Below, piece after piece: positions 10,660 to 22,194 of a DNA stretch of 64,000 nt. The notes under the pieces were generated by a model. It did no database searches. It worked only from the letters and a program-made list of their open reading frames with translations, and was not told the origin of the DNA. The DNA is from Metallyticus violacea. Taxonomy: Eukaryota; Arthropoda; Insecta; Mantodea; Metallyticidae. The stretch lies in NCBI GenBank assembly GCA_030762175.1, contig CM060833.1:71401501-71465500 (forward strand), in the 5' to 3' direction. The position numbers and the translations under genes are program-made. The stretch's first letter is position 1, and each line of letters starts with the position of its first letter.

Positions 10660-11592
10660 GTAGTAAGTAGTAAGTAGTAGTGATGTGGTTGTGGTAGTAG
10701 TAGGTGTATCTTTATTGTTATAAAATTATATATATATTACAAATATATTTTATGTATGGGTCGTAGACCGCACATGCTTAAATATGTTACACATTTTGAA
10801 AGAGGAATAAATAATAATAAAAAATAAGACAATAATAATAATAATAATAATAATAATACAAATTTTAAGCATACTTAAAATATGAAAAACGGTATTTACA
10901 TATATGAATTGAACCATATTACACATTATTTGTAATTAATCGAGTTATTGCGTTCTAATCAGTAAATAAATTGCTTCTAGCTTCGCGCACTTTGGCTAAG
11001 AAATGTCCATATTCTACCAATTAGTGTGGTTTGCAAATAGATCCCAATATACCAACCGACCTCTAATTGCCTTAAAAGGTTTTCTGGGAACAGAGGTGGT
11101 CTCAGGTGTTCCCAGTGGGCACACTCTGCCAGAATATATACCCATTCCTCCTTCCCTCAACAAAATGAGCAAACTCTCCTCAGAACTATATGTTATTTTT
11201 GAGCCTCTCAACTTTCCAGTCTAAACCAGGCCATTTCTGATCTCGCCTTTCTCCCTAATACAAGTTTATACACCTCTTTACCCCAGATTAATTTAATTTA
11301 AGTTTATAGGCTCAAGGAGACTTTCGTGTTACATTGCCTCGATTTCCTGCCTGCTGATATCCTCTAGCCTTAACCTTTTTCCAGACATTTTTATTATTCT
11401 CATTGCCTCGTTCAACATTTCTAGTTTAAACAGTAAAATAAATTTCAAATCGTGGTAAACGTAATATTTCTATGTTAATCGAAAATGTTTCACTATGAAT
11501 TATACTTATTGTGTAACAAAAAGTTAAAAAAAAGTAATGGGGGATAAAAATAAAAGATGTTTAAACTGTTAGGTAAGTGAAATAATAACAAC

Positions 11593-11679
<87 letters not shown>

Positions 11680-11955
11680 TCTGGGGATGATGATAGTAAT
11701 CTGATTTTATAATTCCTTCTTTGCAGCTTATAAGTGAACATTTTCGTTTAAGTTCATGTTTTTTTAACTAGCTTTTACATACGTTGGTTTATTCTTCGTT
11801 TTCAGTTTATTTACGGTTTATTCTAGGTATTATGAACGGAAACAAATTCATGTTTTATATCTCCACCATTAATACCACATTCAAGGCAATCTATTACAGC
11901 CTTTGATGCTTTCTTTAAATAAATGACACTCGGCTTTCGAAACAAAAGCATAGCG
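10660..11955. other. intergenic, microsatellite-rich
   Basis: Contains (AAT)n at about 10830-10857 and a palindromic AAT/ATT tract at 11593-11675. The 73-residue open frame at 11003-11224 (plus) is open in both strands but I do not recognise it; it may be an unidentified repeat. Confidence 0.5.
11593..11675. repeat. palindromic (AAT)n/(ATT)n tract
   Basis: About twelve AAT units run directly into about fifteen ATT units, giving a perfect inverted repeat with no spacer that could extrude as a cruciform. Confidence 0.9.
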
Positions 11956-11962
11956 TATAAAA
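11956..11962 (+). promoter_or_regulatory. TATA box, GSKIP-domain gene
   Basis: TATAAAA, preceded by GCG, lies 110 bp upstream of the start codon at 12066. Transcription would begin about 25-30 bp downstream, leaving a short leader. Support is position and sequence only. Confidence 0.4.
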
Positions 11963-12065
11963 TATGTTATAAGCATAACCTTAAAATTACGTAAAGAACA
12001 AAATTCACAGTCAAGACAAAATTAATAATTTTCCTCTAGCAAATCTCTCAGTAAAACTTAATACA

Positions 12066-12503
12066 ATGGAAATGAGAAAATGTCCGGATGAGTTGCAGCA
12101 TAGAGCCGAGGAGGTGATCTACAAGCTAAAGCCCTTTCTACAGGATATCCATCAAGCAAAGTATATGAAATACATTTTTCCAAATTATCGTATGTTTTTC
12201 AACATTCTCACTTTTGAAGGAAATCGTTACACAGTGGAACTTTCTAATAAAGGCTACCGATTAGTTGGCCGTGGGTATGATTGTAGAACTTTGGAATTTA
12301 CAGGAAATGCTAGTAGATATTTTGCAACTGCTTATGGCTTACTTTTTCGCTTAAGTCATTCTTCCATCATTGCTTTCAAAAAGTTACAAATGCGACGTCT
12401 TTGCGAAGACAAGCGGCTATTACGGAGCTCACAGCTAAAGGCTGAGGAATCCTTGGTGACTACACAGGAAAGTAATTCTAGCTGTAGTGGGGAATTGCTA
12501 TAA
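12066..12503 (+). CDS. GSKIP-domain protein, single exon
   Basis: The 145-residue product matches the GSKIP fold (GSK3-beta interaction protein). An N-terminal helix RAEEVIYKLKPFLQDIHQAK (residues 13-32) parallels the EAEAVVNDVLFAVNNM-type helix of the family. A central strand FNILTFEGNRYTVELSNKGY (about 47-66) parallels 'NRYCLELTEAG'. LVGRGYDC follows, then YFATAYGLLFRLSHSSIIAF (about 86-105), in the position of the GSK3-binding helix 'Y.T.YSLLD.LSP.YREAF', and LQMRRLCEDKR. Known for the family: GSKIP binds GSK3-beta, and in vertebrates also PKA, in the cytosol; the same domain occurs in CLUH proteins. The basic, serine-rich tail (about 115-145) is extra. The start is the first ATG in the frame, next to AATACA. 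There is no intron, and no neighbour is a gene. A retrocopy of a spliced gene is possible, but the frame is intact and no A-tail or target duplication was seen. Confidence 0.75.
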   Translation: MEMRKCPDELQHRAEEVIYKLKPFLQDIHQAKYMKYIFPNYRMFFNILTFEGNRYTVELSNKGYRLVGRGYDCRTLEFTGNASRYFATAYGLLFRLSHSSIIAFKKLQMRRLCEDKRLLRSSQLKAEESLVTTQESNSSCSGELL

Positions 12504-12545
12504 CGTAGCAGCTTGTAAAGAGACACAGAATGCAACAGATATGCA

Positions 12546-12551
12546 AATAAA
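12546..12551 (+). terminator. polyadenylation signal AATAAA
   Basis: AATAAA lies 43 bases after the stop codon of the GSKIP-domain gene. A second AATAAA follows at 12628-12633. Confidence 0.55.
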
Positions 12552-13369
12552 GAGCACCGACCTTTGTTTTTATTTTTGAATGCTATCGAACTGTTTCTTA
12601 ATATGAAAAAATAGTTAATTTGTACAAAATAAAGAGTCGGATGATCTATTGCTCATAGGTGACCATTATTGATAAAGTGAGATGTAAAATAATACATTTA
12701 ATCAATGTAACTTTTATCTCATCATTTATTTTTTGAACTCATTCTCGTTTCTTGTTGCACTACCTTCATTAGGGTAACTTACAGAAATTACAGTTAAAAA
12801 TGTTGTTCGGGATTTGCTTACCATATTAATCCAATAAGTGAAATATATGTTTAAAAATATTGGAATAAAAAAGGAGATATAAGCATGGAAAAGTAAAAAG
12901 AAAACGCGTTCAGGAATATTTGCGTTCAACAATTTTGCGCTTTAATGTGTGTAAAATGTCAACATCTAGCGTCTTCACAGTTATTTAAATTCTTTTAATA
13001 ACCACCTTATAATGCATTTTATGTCTATACGATACGCTTATCTTGAATTAGATAATCATTGAACAAAATTTGCTGGCTTATACTATTAATAGTAATGAAA
13101 ATGGACAATTATATACTATAGTACGAAATATAATATTCTAAATTAAATAAACTAGAAACACGTGCAGTTAAACTTCACAGCTATTGGAGCGGTGTAACTA
13201 CGACTGATTTTCTTCATTATCTTAATATATAATACACCATGCGATCAGGTTTATTTCCCCCCTGAGTGTTTCGCCATGGGCGAGCGCACCTTTATTGGCC
13301 GGCCAGCCGGGTCTCGATGATTAACGGTATGGTAAAACAATAAAACAAACCAACCATACAATAATCATT

Positions 13370-14170
13370 TAAGAGGCTTATTACTTACCAAATTATGAAA
13401 TGAGGTGTTGAAACTGCCTGCCTTCATTTCTTTATATATCTTTTGCATCTCTTTAAGAAATTGTTCATCACTCGCTATAAGTGCATTTTGAGATTTTTGG
13501 AAAAATTTCCTGACGAATATTATCTTTGAGTTCCTGTACGTGTGCGAGTTCATCTTGTACGTGGCATTTTTCATTTACCCCAGAGATAATAATCGCAGGC
13601 TGTTGAATCGGGGTACAAATCCCAACTAAAAACTCTGTCTTGTGCAAATACATTGTTAATTACTGTCATGAAATTATTCACAGTGTGAGCATTGGCAGAG
13701 TCCTTTTGAAAAAATGCATAATCAACTTCCTGTCAGTCGGTCCTGGTGGTGTAGTGCTAACCATAATTGCCTCCTAAACCCAAGATCGCGGGTTCGATCC
13801 CGGCCAGAATCGATGGATTTTTTCGAGCGTAAAATTCCAAATTATGGTTTCCTTCGGAAGGGAAATAAAGCCGTGGGTCTCGTGTTGTACATTTACGGTA
13901 CGATAAAGAACCTCAAGACTGAAAGTGCAGGCCTCTGGGCAAAATTTGTTGGCCGTTTCACGCCATGATTTGAATGTGACGCTGATGATCTGAGATGTTA
14001 TAGAGCGTCAGTAAATAACCCCCCCCCCCAAAAGAGAAAAGCTTCCTGTCGATTAATTCTCCACAAATAAGGAGTTAGTATGGAGTTTGCATAAGTTACA
14101 GAATCAACTGTATGCTTAAAAAAACTGGTCCAGTGATACTTTCACTTCTGAGTTAACACATATGAATCGT
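13370..14170 (-). pseudogene. mariner/Tc1-superfamily transposase, C-terminal half, split by a SINE
   Basis: Minus strand, starting near 14170. Broken frames give HTVDSVTYANSILTPYL, then FQKDSANAHTVNNF (the 'FQQDGATAHT' catalytic block, with the central G-A changed to S-A), CDYYLWG (about 13590, the 'P.DF.LWG' region), ELKDNIRQEIFPKISKC and a tail around RCKRYIKE...RQAVSTPHF that parallels 'GRQFQHLI'. SINE-A at 13735-14041 sits inside the frame. The HTH and first catalytic Asp are not seen. It is a dead copy. Confidence 0.75.
13735..14041 (+). mobile_element. SINE family A inserted in a transposase relic
   Basis: Full family-A copy with tRNA-like head and C/A-rich tail. A 9-bp target duplication CTTCCTGTC lies at 13726-13734 and 14042-14050. 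Removing the insert rejoins the transposase reading of the flanks. Confidence 0.9.
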
Positions 14171-14279
14171 ACGTAAAAACACGCTATGCCGTTGTAAACA
14201 CATTAAACAATATACGTTATTATTGTCGAATTGAGAAAGGAACAACACAACTCACCTGCACTACGACTGCGACATCAGT

Positions 14280-17279
14280 AAAATCAACAAGTAAGCAAGC
14301 AGGCTTGCTATCCCCTCCACGGCCCTGCAAATGAACGGGGGCTCGCTCATAGAAAAAAACTCCGCGCCGCGGGGGAAAACATCACTGATCGCACTGTATT
14401 TTAACCATAGACATTTCACTGTCCACTTAAAAGAGCTTTTGACATATACAATGTAAAATAAGCAAAAGAGGGTATGTAGGAAAGGAACAAAGCAAGAAAT
14501 AAACTAGTATTTTCATTGTATCGCCATCTTTATTATTTATTTTTGAAGATAACATTTAAAAGAGGCTTTTTCCAAAGATTTTAAAAAATGGGTTAGGCAC
14601 TAATTTGCTGCAGGTGGCTCATCCTGAGATTCCAGCACAGTCTAAACATCCACAAACGACTTTGTCTCAGTCTCTGAAAGATAATTGCTCATTCAGAGGT
14701 CAGTTTTGTCCACTGATCTATTCAGTCAAACAAAACCTTGCCACTTTCAGTTAATCAGAACACGACTATCACTCCCAGCATGCATTAAGTGAACAGCTGA
14801 ATAGAAGAAAATCTTTATTATGGTATGTGTTTAGTTATGGTATCTCGAGTTGGAGAAACTAACAGAGAAACCAGAAAGAGAATATCAGCTTTCTGGATAT
14901 AGAAGATCCAAATTCTCAACAGAGAAAAGTTAACAAGTGAGGGTACTTCTCATCCAATTCTTTGGTGAAAACTGTTATAGTTACAAAATATTTTAAATAA
15001 TACAAAATATTGTTAACGAATGTAAGTGATACGCCTGAAGAAGTATTATGCAACTATTTGGGCGTATCTGTTTGTCTCTTATATATACTTACATATGTTT
15101 TATGTTTAAGTAAATGGCAATGAGTTTGAATGCTCTGCTTCATTCAAAAATGTTTCAGACTTTATTGAAATGTTGTGCATTCAAAGTTGTCTATGTCCTG
15201 ATTACATTTCAATAAACGGGGAAGAAAAAGAAAAAAACCAATGGCGAAATTTTTGTATCAAGAAAATGTAATTAAATTTCAATTTTATATAATTTGTTCG
15301 TATTATTACATCGTTACCCCTGTATATGTGCATGTGGTTGCATAAAGTAGGAAATAAAATGCAAGTTTGAGAAAAACTCATTTTCTTCTCGTTCCATGAA
15401 GTTGTACTTGGTGGATTAAGTTTCTTTGAATCTTTATGTGTGAGTAATACAGTCAGGTTATTTGAATTATAGGCCGCCTGAATGTAGCTACTTACTGGGG
15501 AAGTGGAGCTGTCGTAATCGGACAAAGGAAAATAGAATCGCCGCGCGTAAAATTAATATTTTTAGTTAGTATTCTTTTTTTTTTTTTTTTTTTTTTTTTG
15601 AGCACATAAAATGATGTTATATTTAATACTGGTGATATTAATTGACTTTAGCCTGTATTATAAGGGATATTGAAAATGATTCCCCTTGGGACAATAAATT
15701 GCTTAGCATTGATGTAGGAAATTCCTGTATTTCATGTAATTCTTTTGCAAGAATACATGAAATACGAAACATGTTTCCTGTCACAGAAATCCTGTCTCTC
15801 GTGACTTGTTAAATTGGCAAATAGTTTATCTAGATGAAACACAATGGCCAAAATATTTTCTTGCGAATCACCTTATCACTTCTCTGCAAGAACCCGTTTT
15901 CACATATGTATTGTACGTAAAAACGTTTTCTGCAGGATTATATTTATGTAGTGACATAACCAATAAAGAACAATTAGCACATAATTACACACAATGAAAG
16001 CATCGGGTAACACAACCACTTGCTGACTAAGCCTCCCTCAAACAAACACAAGCTTCTACGAGTACATGCATTTACACGGCCTTGGCGACTGGCTTCTGCG
16101 AGTATGCAGACGCGCTCTGCCGGCTCAAATAACTTCACTGTATAAAAAGAAACATGTGCATGTATCATGGCAGTGGTACTATAACAATAATAATACAACA
16201 TGCGCACGGGTTCAAATAACGGTACTAAAATATATATTCAATAATAAAAATAAAAATCTAATAATACAAATAAAAGTTTTCAAGTTAAAAAATAAAAGTA
16301 GAAATGCCATATGCAGAACTGGATTCGCCCAATTTGTTTTCTGCATCCACCCTCCTGCCATGACGCGCACGTATAATGTTTATACAATAGAGTGTAAATA
16401 GAGCAATAGTAACTTAAAAACAGTTGACTGCAGTTAGCTGTGCACCAAAATAACGAAAAGAACACCTGAGACTCAAGCTGTGGAATGTGCGAAATGGAAG
16501 AGGAAGTGCTTATTGAGACATAGAAACCAATGCTAGTAGATGTTTGGTTTTTATAGCCGCAGATAAAATTCTCAATAAAAATACATGGATCATTAAACAT
16601 CAAATTTTCACTTAACATTTTCTCTCGCTTAAGAAAACTCAGCGCAAAAAGAGTAAGCCCATAATAGATATTATTTCATGTGTTTTAAAATAAAATATTC
16701 TAAATTTGTAGCTGTAGTATGTGGGACATTGGCACTGAGCTAAAGAAAGCTAACGAACAATTTCAGTCAAAAGTAGTTCTAGCTTTTGTATACAAGTTCA
16801 CACTGAACAAATGTTGTCATTTGCAATGTTCCTGAACGAATGCCAAAAATAGTTTTTTTATTTTTGCACGAAATTAAATATCACAATTTTGATAAGGACA
16901 AGCTGTATGGGTCTCTCCTTTTAATGCAGCAAAATGAAATTGAACGATTTCATCATTATATGCTTTTTAGTTTGTCTTTTGTATGATTGCCTATGTTTAA
17001 AGATGACTTAGAAACGTTCAAAATTACTGCATTTGTTCATTTAGCTGTAGAAGGTAAATGATCTGATTTGCAGTCACCTAACAATTTAAAAAATACATTA
17101 AAGTTAAGAAGTTGTCCTTGAAATCTTCAGTCAGAACTTATCAAGATCATTGATAGTGTACACTTCATCAGTCCCAACAACATAACTTAAACTGCTTTCA
17201 AGGCATCTTGCTCAAGCTACTAGCAAGGGATTCTGGTTTTTTCGCTCCTTTCTAGAACATTGTCACATGCTATCTTAAA
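14280..17279. other. intergenic, no gene recognised
   Basis: A GC-richer spot at 14300-14380 (CTCCGCGCCGCGGGGG) and poly-T (about 15575-15599) are the only compositional features. A hairpin lies at 15727-15765 and an inverted repeat GATACGCC/GGGCGTATC at 15027-15056; a stretch near 15050-15140 faintly resembles the PLE tail (TTATGTTTAAGTAAATGG). Frames on both strands at 15202-16618 look like chance. Confidence 0.5.
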
Positions 17280-18827
17280 CAGGCTGTATCAAAATAACTA
17301 TTCCTAACTTTCTGATTTGATAAAGGAAATGAAAATATTTTGTTCGTAATAAAGTAGTGTCCGGAAATGCTTCTTCGTTTTCAATATAAAAGACAGAGCT
17401 CATCACTTATCTTATGACTGCATTTATGTTTCAATATTCTTTTTACCATGAAAATAATAAATAACTGAAGTTAGTTTGTTTGTGTGTGTGTCACAAAGTA
17501 TCGTCTTTGAGATCTGTTCATGGTGTTAAAATGCATTGGTATATAAATATTGAATTTGCAGACACGCATATGGCATTTGGAGTAGGTTACGGCAATGCTA
17601 ATTTGGCAAAACGAAGCTGTGAGGAAAAACAACCTCAGGGCCACATTCCTTGCCATACAATATTTTCAACATTGGATAAACGTCTTCGAGATAGTGACCA
17701 GTTCCAAGTAAAGAAAGTTAATTCAGGAGCGAATCGAACTGTGTGAACACTATACTTTGAAGATGAGGCTTTGTAGAATTTTGAAAATGATTCACGAATT
17801 AGCACTCAAACTGCTGCCCATTCGATGAATACCAGTCACATGTCTGTATGCAGAATCTTAAGTGAGTATGAAAAGCATCCATTTCATATTCAAAAAGTAA
17901 AACTTATTATCCTACCAGACAACAAATTGTGAATGGTTTTTACATACAGTTAATAAAGGGGCTAATTTTGCTAGACGCATATTATGGAATATGGAGCATA
18001 TTTTTCAAGAAATGGGTGTTTTAATACACACATCAGTCAACATTTGGAGTATTATTAATCCTAAAGCTGTGGAGAATCTCCGTAATCAATGGAAGTGTTC
18101 TGTAAATATTTGGGTTGGATTTGTTGATAACTTTCTAACGTGGCCATGTGTTATGCCTGTACGATTAAATAAACATATTTGTGCCTTTTTTTTTTTTTAA
18201 CGAAAATGCTTCCGAAGCTACTTGAAGATGTCCGATTAATATTCGGAGAAACATAATATTTCAACATGACGGTTAACCCGCTCATTTTGGCATAAATTTT
18301 CAAAATTATTTAAATGTATATTTTCCAAATCTTGGATAGGGAGGACAGGTCCAGTTGTTTTGCCGGCACATTCCCCAGATATGACTCCAGTTAATTTTTG
18401 TGTTTGGGTCTTATTAAATTAATTGTTTATGAAACACTTATCGCCACAGCAGAAAAAGTAGTTGCTAAAATTATTCTTTCTTTTGAAGATATTGGTAACC
18501 GACCACAAATATTTTGAAGGATTAGTTTTTCAATCATGCAGCGTTACACTTTGGGTATCAACAATGGCGGTAGTAATTTTGAACAGTTCCTATAGTTTGT
18601 AAATCCCATTTTCTCAATATCTGTATTACATTTAAAAAAAGGTTGCTGTGTAACCATAGAAAGCAAATAAAATAACTTTCCAAGTTGAGATTAGTTCATA
18701 TTTTTCCTTCATACCATTCTAATTTGAAAATTAATAATTTTTCGGACATTATTTTACTAAGAAAAATGCTTATTTTCATATTCTCTATTACATTACAAAG
18801 TTAGTAATAGTAACTTGATATAGCCTG
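17280..18827 (+). mobile_element. degenerate DUF4817-type mariner-like element with TIRs
   Basis: The ends are imperfect inverted repeats: CAGGCTGTATCAAAATAACT at the left, and the right end reads CAGGCTATATCAAG-TAACTA on the minus strand. Inside, broken plus-strand frames give a DUF4817-type helix-turn-helix domain (17545-17730: NIEFADTHMAFGVGYGNANL, then HIPCHTIFSTLDKRLRDSD), SVCRILSEYEKHPFHIQKV, a segment NIWVGFVDNF, LPKLLEDVRLIF, and a C-terminal portion with GNRPQIF and RYTLGINNGGSNFEQFL matching 'H..HFEQLL'. At least ten stops or frameshifts. It is an old transposase copy, 1.55 kb. Confidence 0.8.
17480..17746 (+). pseudogene. DUF4817-type transposase N-terminus
   Basis: The 88-residue open frame carries the helix-turn-helix domain of the element at 17280-18827. 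It ends where the frame shifts before the DDE catalytic part, so it cannot make a functional transposase. Confidence 0.7.
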
Positions 18828-18829
18828 TA

Positions 18830-19966
18830 AATAAATGAACTTCCTTAGCTCTGTAAAACGACAAGAAGGAACAATTATATGTGTGTTAATAGAACTTCAA
18901 CATTTTAAATATCGGAGAATCTTAAGTTTCCTCGACGGATTATAGGATATAAACTTGCTAACCAGAAGTCCATAGAGAAGCCAGAGAAGAATGGAGAGTT
19001 AAATGAAAGTATTGAGAATTATTGACAAAGCTAAAAAGATAATCTAACACTGATAAAAATTACTCTTATTTTACACGCTTAATGGAAACCTATCGTCCAA
19101 GAAGAAAAGGGCAGATTGGGCGTCTTAGAAAGAGTTGGAGGGGATCAATTTTCTTTGTAAGTCAGCGAACCATGGTTAACGATTTTAGCGAATTCCGTAG
19201 GAATGTGTTGTACCTAAGTAAAGATTTTTGAAAAAATCTTCAAATCTCCATCGATCCTACTTATCAGGAACCAAAATGACCCTTAATATCGTGTATATAT
19301 ACGTGTGTGTGTGTGTGTGTTTGTCTGTCCGTAAACACTCTGCAATGTTTGCTTTTTGTCAAGCAAACTCGGCATTTAACCATCAATGCAAACGAATCAT
19401 CGAGTTCATTAACCAGCTAAATTGGATCGTTGGGGGTGGAGGTTAATCTAAAGCAATATTTTAAAATTTGTTCTAGTGGCCGTAATTTTTTTTCCCAACG
19501 AAGCTTTGGGTAAGTCATTGAAATAAAATAATAAAGGTGATTTCTGAAAAATCAGGGAAACCGAGTTGCTAGGAGTACGGTTTACCTGAAACCCAAAATT
19601 TAAACTCTGTTTTTACTACAGTACAATTTCAATTAAATTTCAGAGCCGCTGAAAATCGATGGAACTTTCGATTGTAAATTATTGATTGTGCATATTTGCT
19701 TAGTACATTGAAATTGCTTTTAAATAGTAACATTTTTTTTATTGACATATAGGAGTATGTGCATATGAACTTCTTAAATACATGAGTTTTAGTCAAACTG
19801 TTTTTCTCTATTTTAGTGAATGTAAGAACAATATCAAGGAATGAGTTCATAAATATGGTTTTAAATGTTTAAAAATACCCATACAGAATAACTTTATCTT
19901 GTCAATGGAATATATTTCATTTAATTAATAGTACACCATTAATTTTTGTGGTTTAATCTCATTAGA

Positions 19967-20005
<39 letters not shown>

Positions 20006-20340
20006 TCTAAAAATATGTTTTTTTTACGTAATACTTATAGATTGCAAGAATTCTAATTTTGTTCCCGTTACCACAGAAATGCTATAACTTAATTCATTTT
20101 ATTAATTAATAATGTCATAATTTGGGTTTTATATTCATTTTTAAACTTATTGAACTCGCTGAGAAGTTCGCTTAGTTTATGCAGCTCCTGCGTGACCGAC
20201 TTTCTTATTATTAAAGCTGCTATCTTTTGCATCCTGCAAGCGACGTTTACTTTGGCAAAATTTATGATAGTTTTATTAAAAGTACTCAAAGAATGGACGT
20301 CCTAAAAGAGCCCAATTTGTGGGGGATGAAACATTAACAA
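18830..20340. other. intergenic, microsatellites
   Basis: Holds (GT)n at about 19302-19322 and (AAT)n at about 19967-20003. RPRRKGQIGRLRKSW at 19088-19132 may be a short LINE C-terminal remnant. A 66-residue minus-strand frame (20089-20289) is predicted mostly helical but I do not recognise it. Confidence 0.5.
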
Positions 20341-20350
20341 ACTACTATGC

Positions 20351-20415
20351 ATAAACGAGATTCAAACCTATGTCCTCTATGTTTGGAAGCACTTAAGACC
20401 AGCGCTGTCACTAAG
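20351..20415 (-). repeat. tRNA-like SINE head remnant
   Basis: Minus strand reads GTGACAGCGCTGGTCTTAAG, about 20 further bases, then GGTTTGAATCT, spaced like A and B boxes of a tRNA-derived SINE. No body or tail is recognisable. Confidence 0.3.
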
Positions 20416-20761
20416 ATGGATGTTTGATTTTATCAAAGACTTCGTGGTTCTCACGCTTCCCAGTATACATGCACAACGCTTTAAAAATCCTTCCCGATAA
20501 GGCGTTTTTCTTCTCTTTCGCCTCCGGACACGTTTTCCTTTCTATTCAGGACGTGTTTTCAAACAGCTTAAGTAGGAATCATGTTAAACTTCAGCTGTGC
20601 GGTATTTGCACTTTAGGTTGACTGTTTTTCTGAATGTGTATACTTGCATGTAGCCTGCTGAAAACCGAATACTTAAATACAGTAGACAACATACTAGAAA
20701 TTAAAATGCATTAAACTAGCTAAACAAAGTTGTAGAAAAACTGAAGAGCTAGAGAGGTGAA

Positions 20762-20905
20762 GCCGAGAAGTGTAGCTCAGGTGTTGCCGAGAAGTGTAGC
20801 TCAGGTGTTGCCTCACCCTTGAGGCTCGCATTCGGGAAGTCCCAGGCTCAAATCCCGCCATCCATTTTTTCATCGTTTCCGCTGGCCACTAAGGCAAATT
20901 GGAGC
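20762..20905 (+). mobile_element. SINE-C-type head with 24-bp tandem duplication
   Basis: Two exact copies of a 24-bp unit (GCCGAGAAGTGTAGCTCAGG plus TGTT) lie at 20762-20785 and 20786-20809. The next bases hold a B-box-like GGCTCAAATCCC. The rest of the SINE-C body is missing and the sequence runs into an LTR leader. Confidence 0.6.
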
Positions 20906-21081
20906 AGGAAATGATGGGTGCTGCGGGGGCGTAGTGTAGTTGATTGCTGGACTGATGGTGGTCTGGATGTTCGGCTCGGGCTGCTCACTGAAGTGACGTT
21001 TGCTCCAATTCTGTTGAATTTGATCTCAGGGTCCACTGGAGTGTTTCGCGGATCAGTATAGATCCACGGGAACGAGAAATG
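20906..21081 (-). mobile_element. LTR retroelement leader (fragment)
   Basis: Minus strand, directly after the LTR. It holds an open frame (PEIKFNRIGANVTSVSSPSR and on) that could be the start of a gag-like protein. It is cut by the SINE-C head after about 180 bases. No protease, RT or integrase remains. Confidence 0.4.
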
Positions 21082-21911
21082 TGTTGCCCAAAAATACACA
21101 AGGTTGACTTGTTTAAAATACTTTATTCACATGTAAAAATATTGGGGCTACTTCCTGACTGTTCGCCGCTGACTTCGCTACTCACTTAGACTGGCTTTAG
21201 AAATGACTTAAACTGATTGCTTTCGTGTGGCTTAGGCGGATTGCTTTCGTGTGACTTAGGCTGCCGGCTTCCGTATATCTCTGGAGTGAATCCTCTCGTG
21301 TCTCGCCTGAATGAATGTCTGGATGTCTGAATCTGCGAATGTGTGAATGTGCGAAATGTGTGAGTGTCTGACTTCTGAGAGTGTGAATGACCCTCTGACT
21401 TCTGTACTCCAGTTTTTCTACCACATCGCCACGCCTCTCGCTAAATTAAATTCCCTCGCATATTATCCTATTTCCATGTTGTATGCTCATCATTGGCTAT
21501 CCTAAAATTATTTATTTCTATCTAAGTTCTCCTGATTCGTTAACTTTTATCCGATGACCATTGGCTAGAATTATTCTTTCCCCCCTGATCTAACGTCTTC
21601 CCACGAACTTTAATTTTCCCAGAACAGCCTGTCATAAATTTCAGCCCTTTCCTTACATTCTGATTTCTATTGATAATCTTTTGCCTTCCTTAGTTTGTAG
21701 ATTTCCAAATGTTCTCAGAGATAACGCACGTGTTGATGGGCTGTTTTCGGCTTTTCTGTAATAAAACATTTTCGTCTCCGTTCTGACATTTTCATTTTCT
21801 CTTAAATTATTGCTACGTCTGACTTTGTTAAATACTGTTCCGTTATGGCCACATGTTTCTCTTATTGTCAACTCCTAAGTATTTCTTGGGCAGAAGGTTC
21901 GTGACCTAACA
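21082..21911 (-). mobile_element. solo-like LTR of a Ty3/gypsy-type retroelement
   Basis: On the minus strand it begins TGTTAGGTCACGAACC and ends ...TTTTGGGCAACA, so TGTT/AACA ends. AATAAA lies about 50 bases before the 3' end with a GT-rich stretch after it, as in R-U5. Two ATTGG/CCAAT boxes occur in the U3 part (21500, 21560) and a region of repeated CTGAATG/GTGTGAATG-like words at 21290-21400. The internal part beyond the leader and the second LTR are absent. The family is not identifiable. Confidence 0.55.
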
Positions 21912-22194
21912 AAAGATAGTTTACCCTTTCCTCAGCCTTGTCTAAGGAGCGGTCAGTGGAGAGGTGTCAGGTATACATCTGTCTCTTTCTAACATCTTTA
22001 CCAAAATGTATACAAAACCCTTTTGTAAGTTATAAGTTACAAATTATTTCAATTTCTGTTATACCTATCTCTAGAATATTTCCTTATACATATATAGTAC
22101 AATTACCCTTATCAAATCTAATACCTTTATAAATATAACTCTGCAGCCTTTAGTTATTAAGTTAATAAAGGCAGCCTTATTTCCGACTTCAAAA

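Noticed and set aside
11003..11224. 73-residue frame open on both strands
   Set aside because: No recognisable domain, no splice sites, and the mirror frame suggests compositional chance or an unidentified repeat.
15027..15056. Hammerhead-like word CCTGAAGAAG in a GATACGCC/GGGCGTATC hairpin
   Set aside because: The space between the box and the closing stem is too short to hold stem II, GAAA and stem III.
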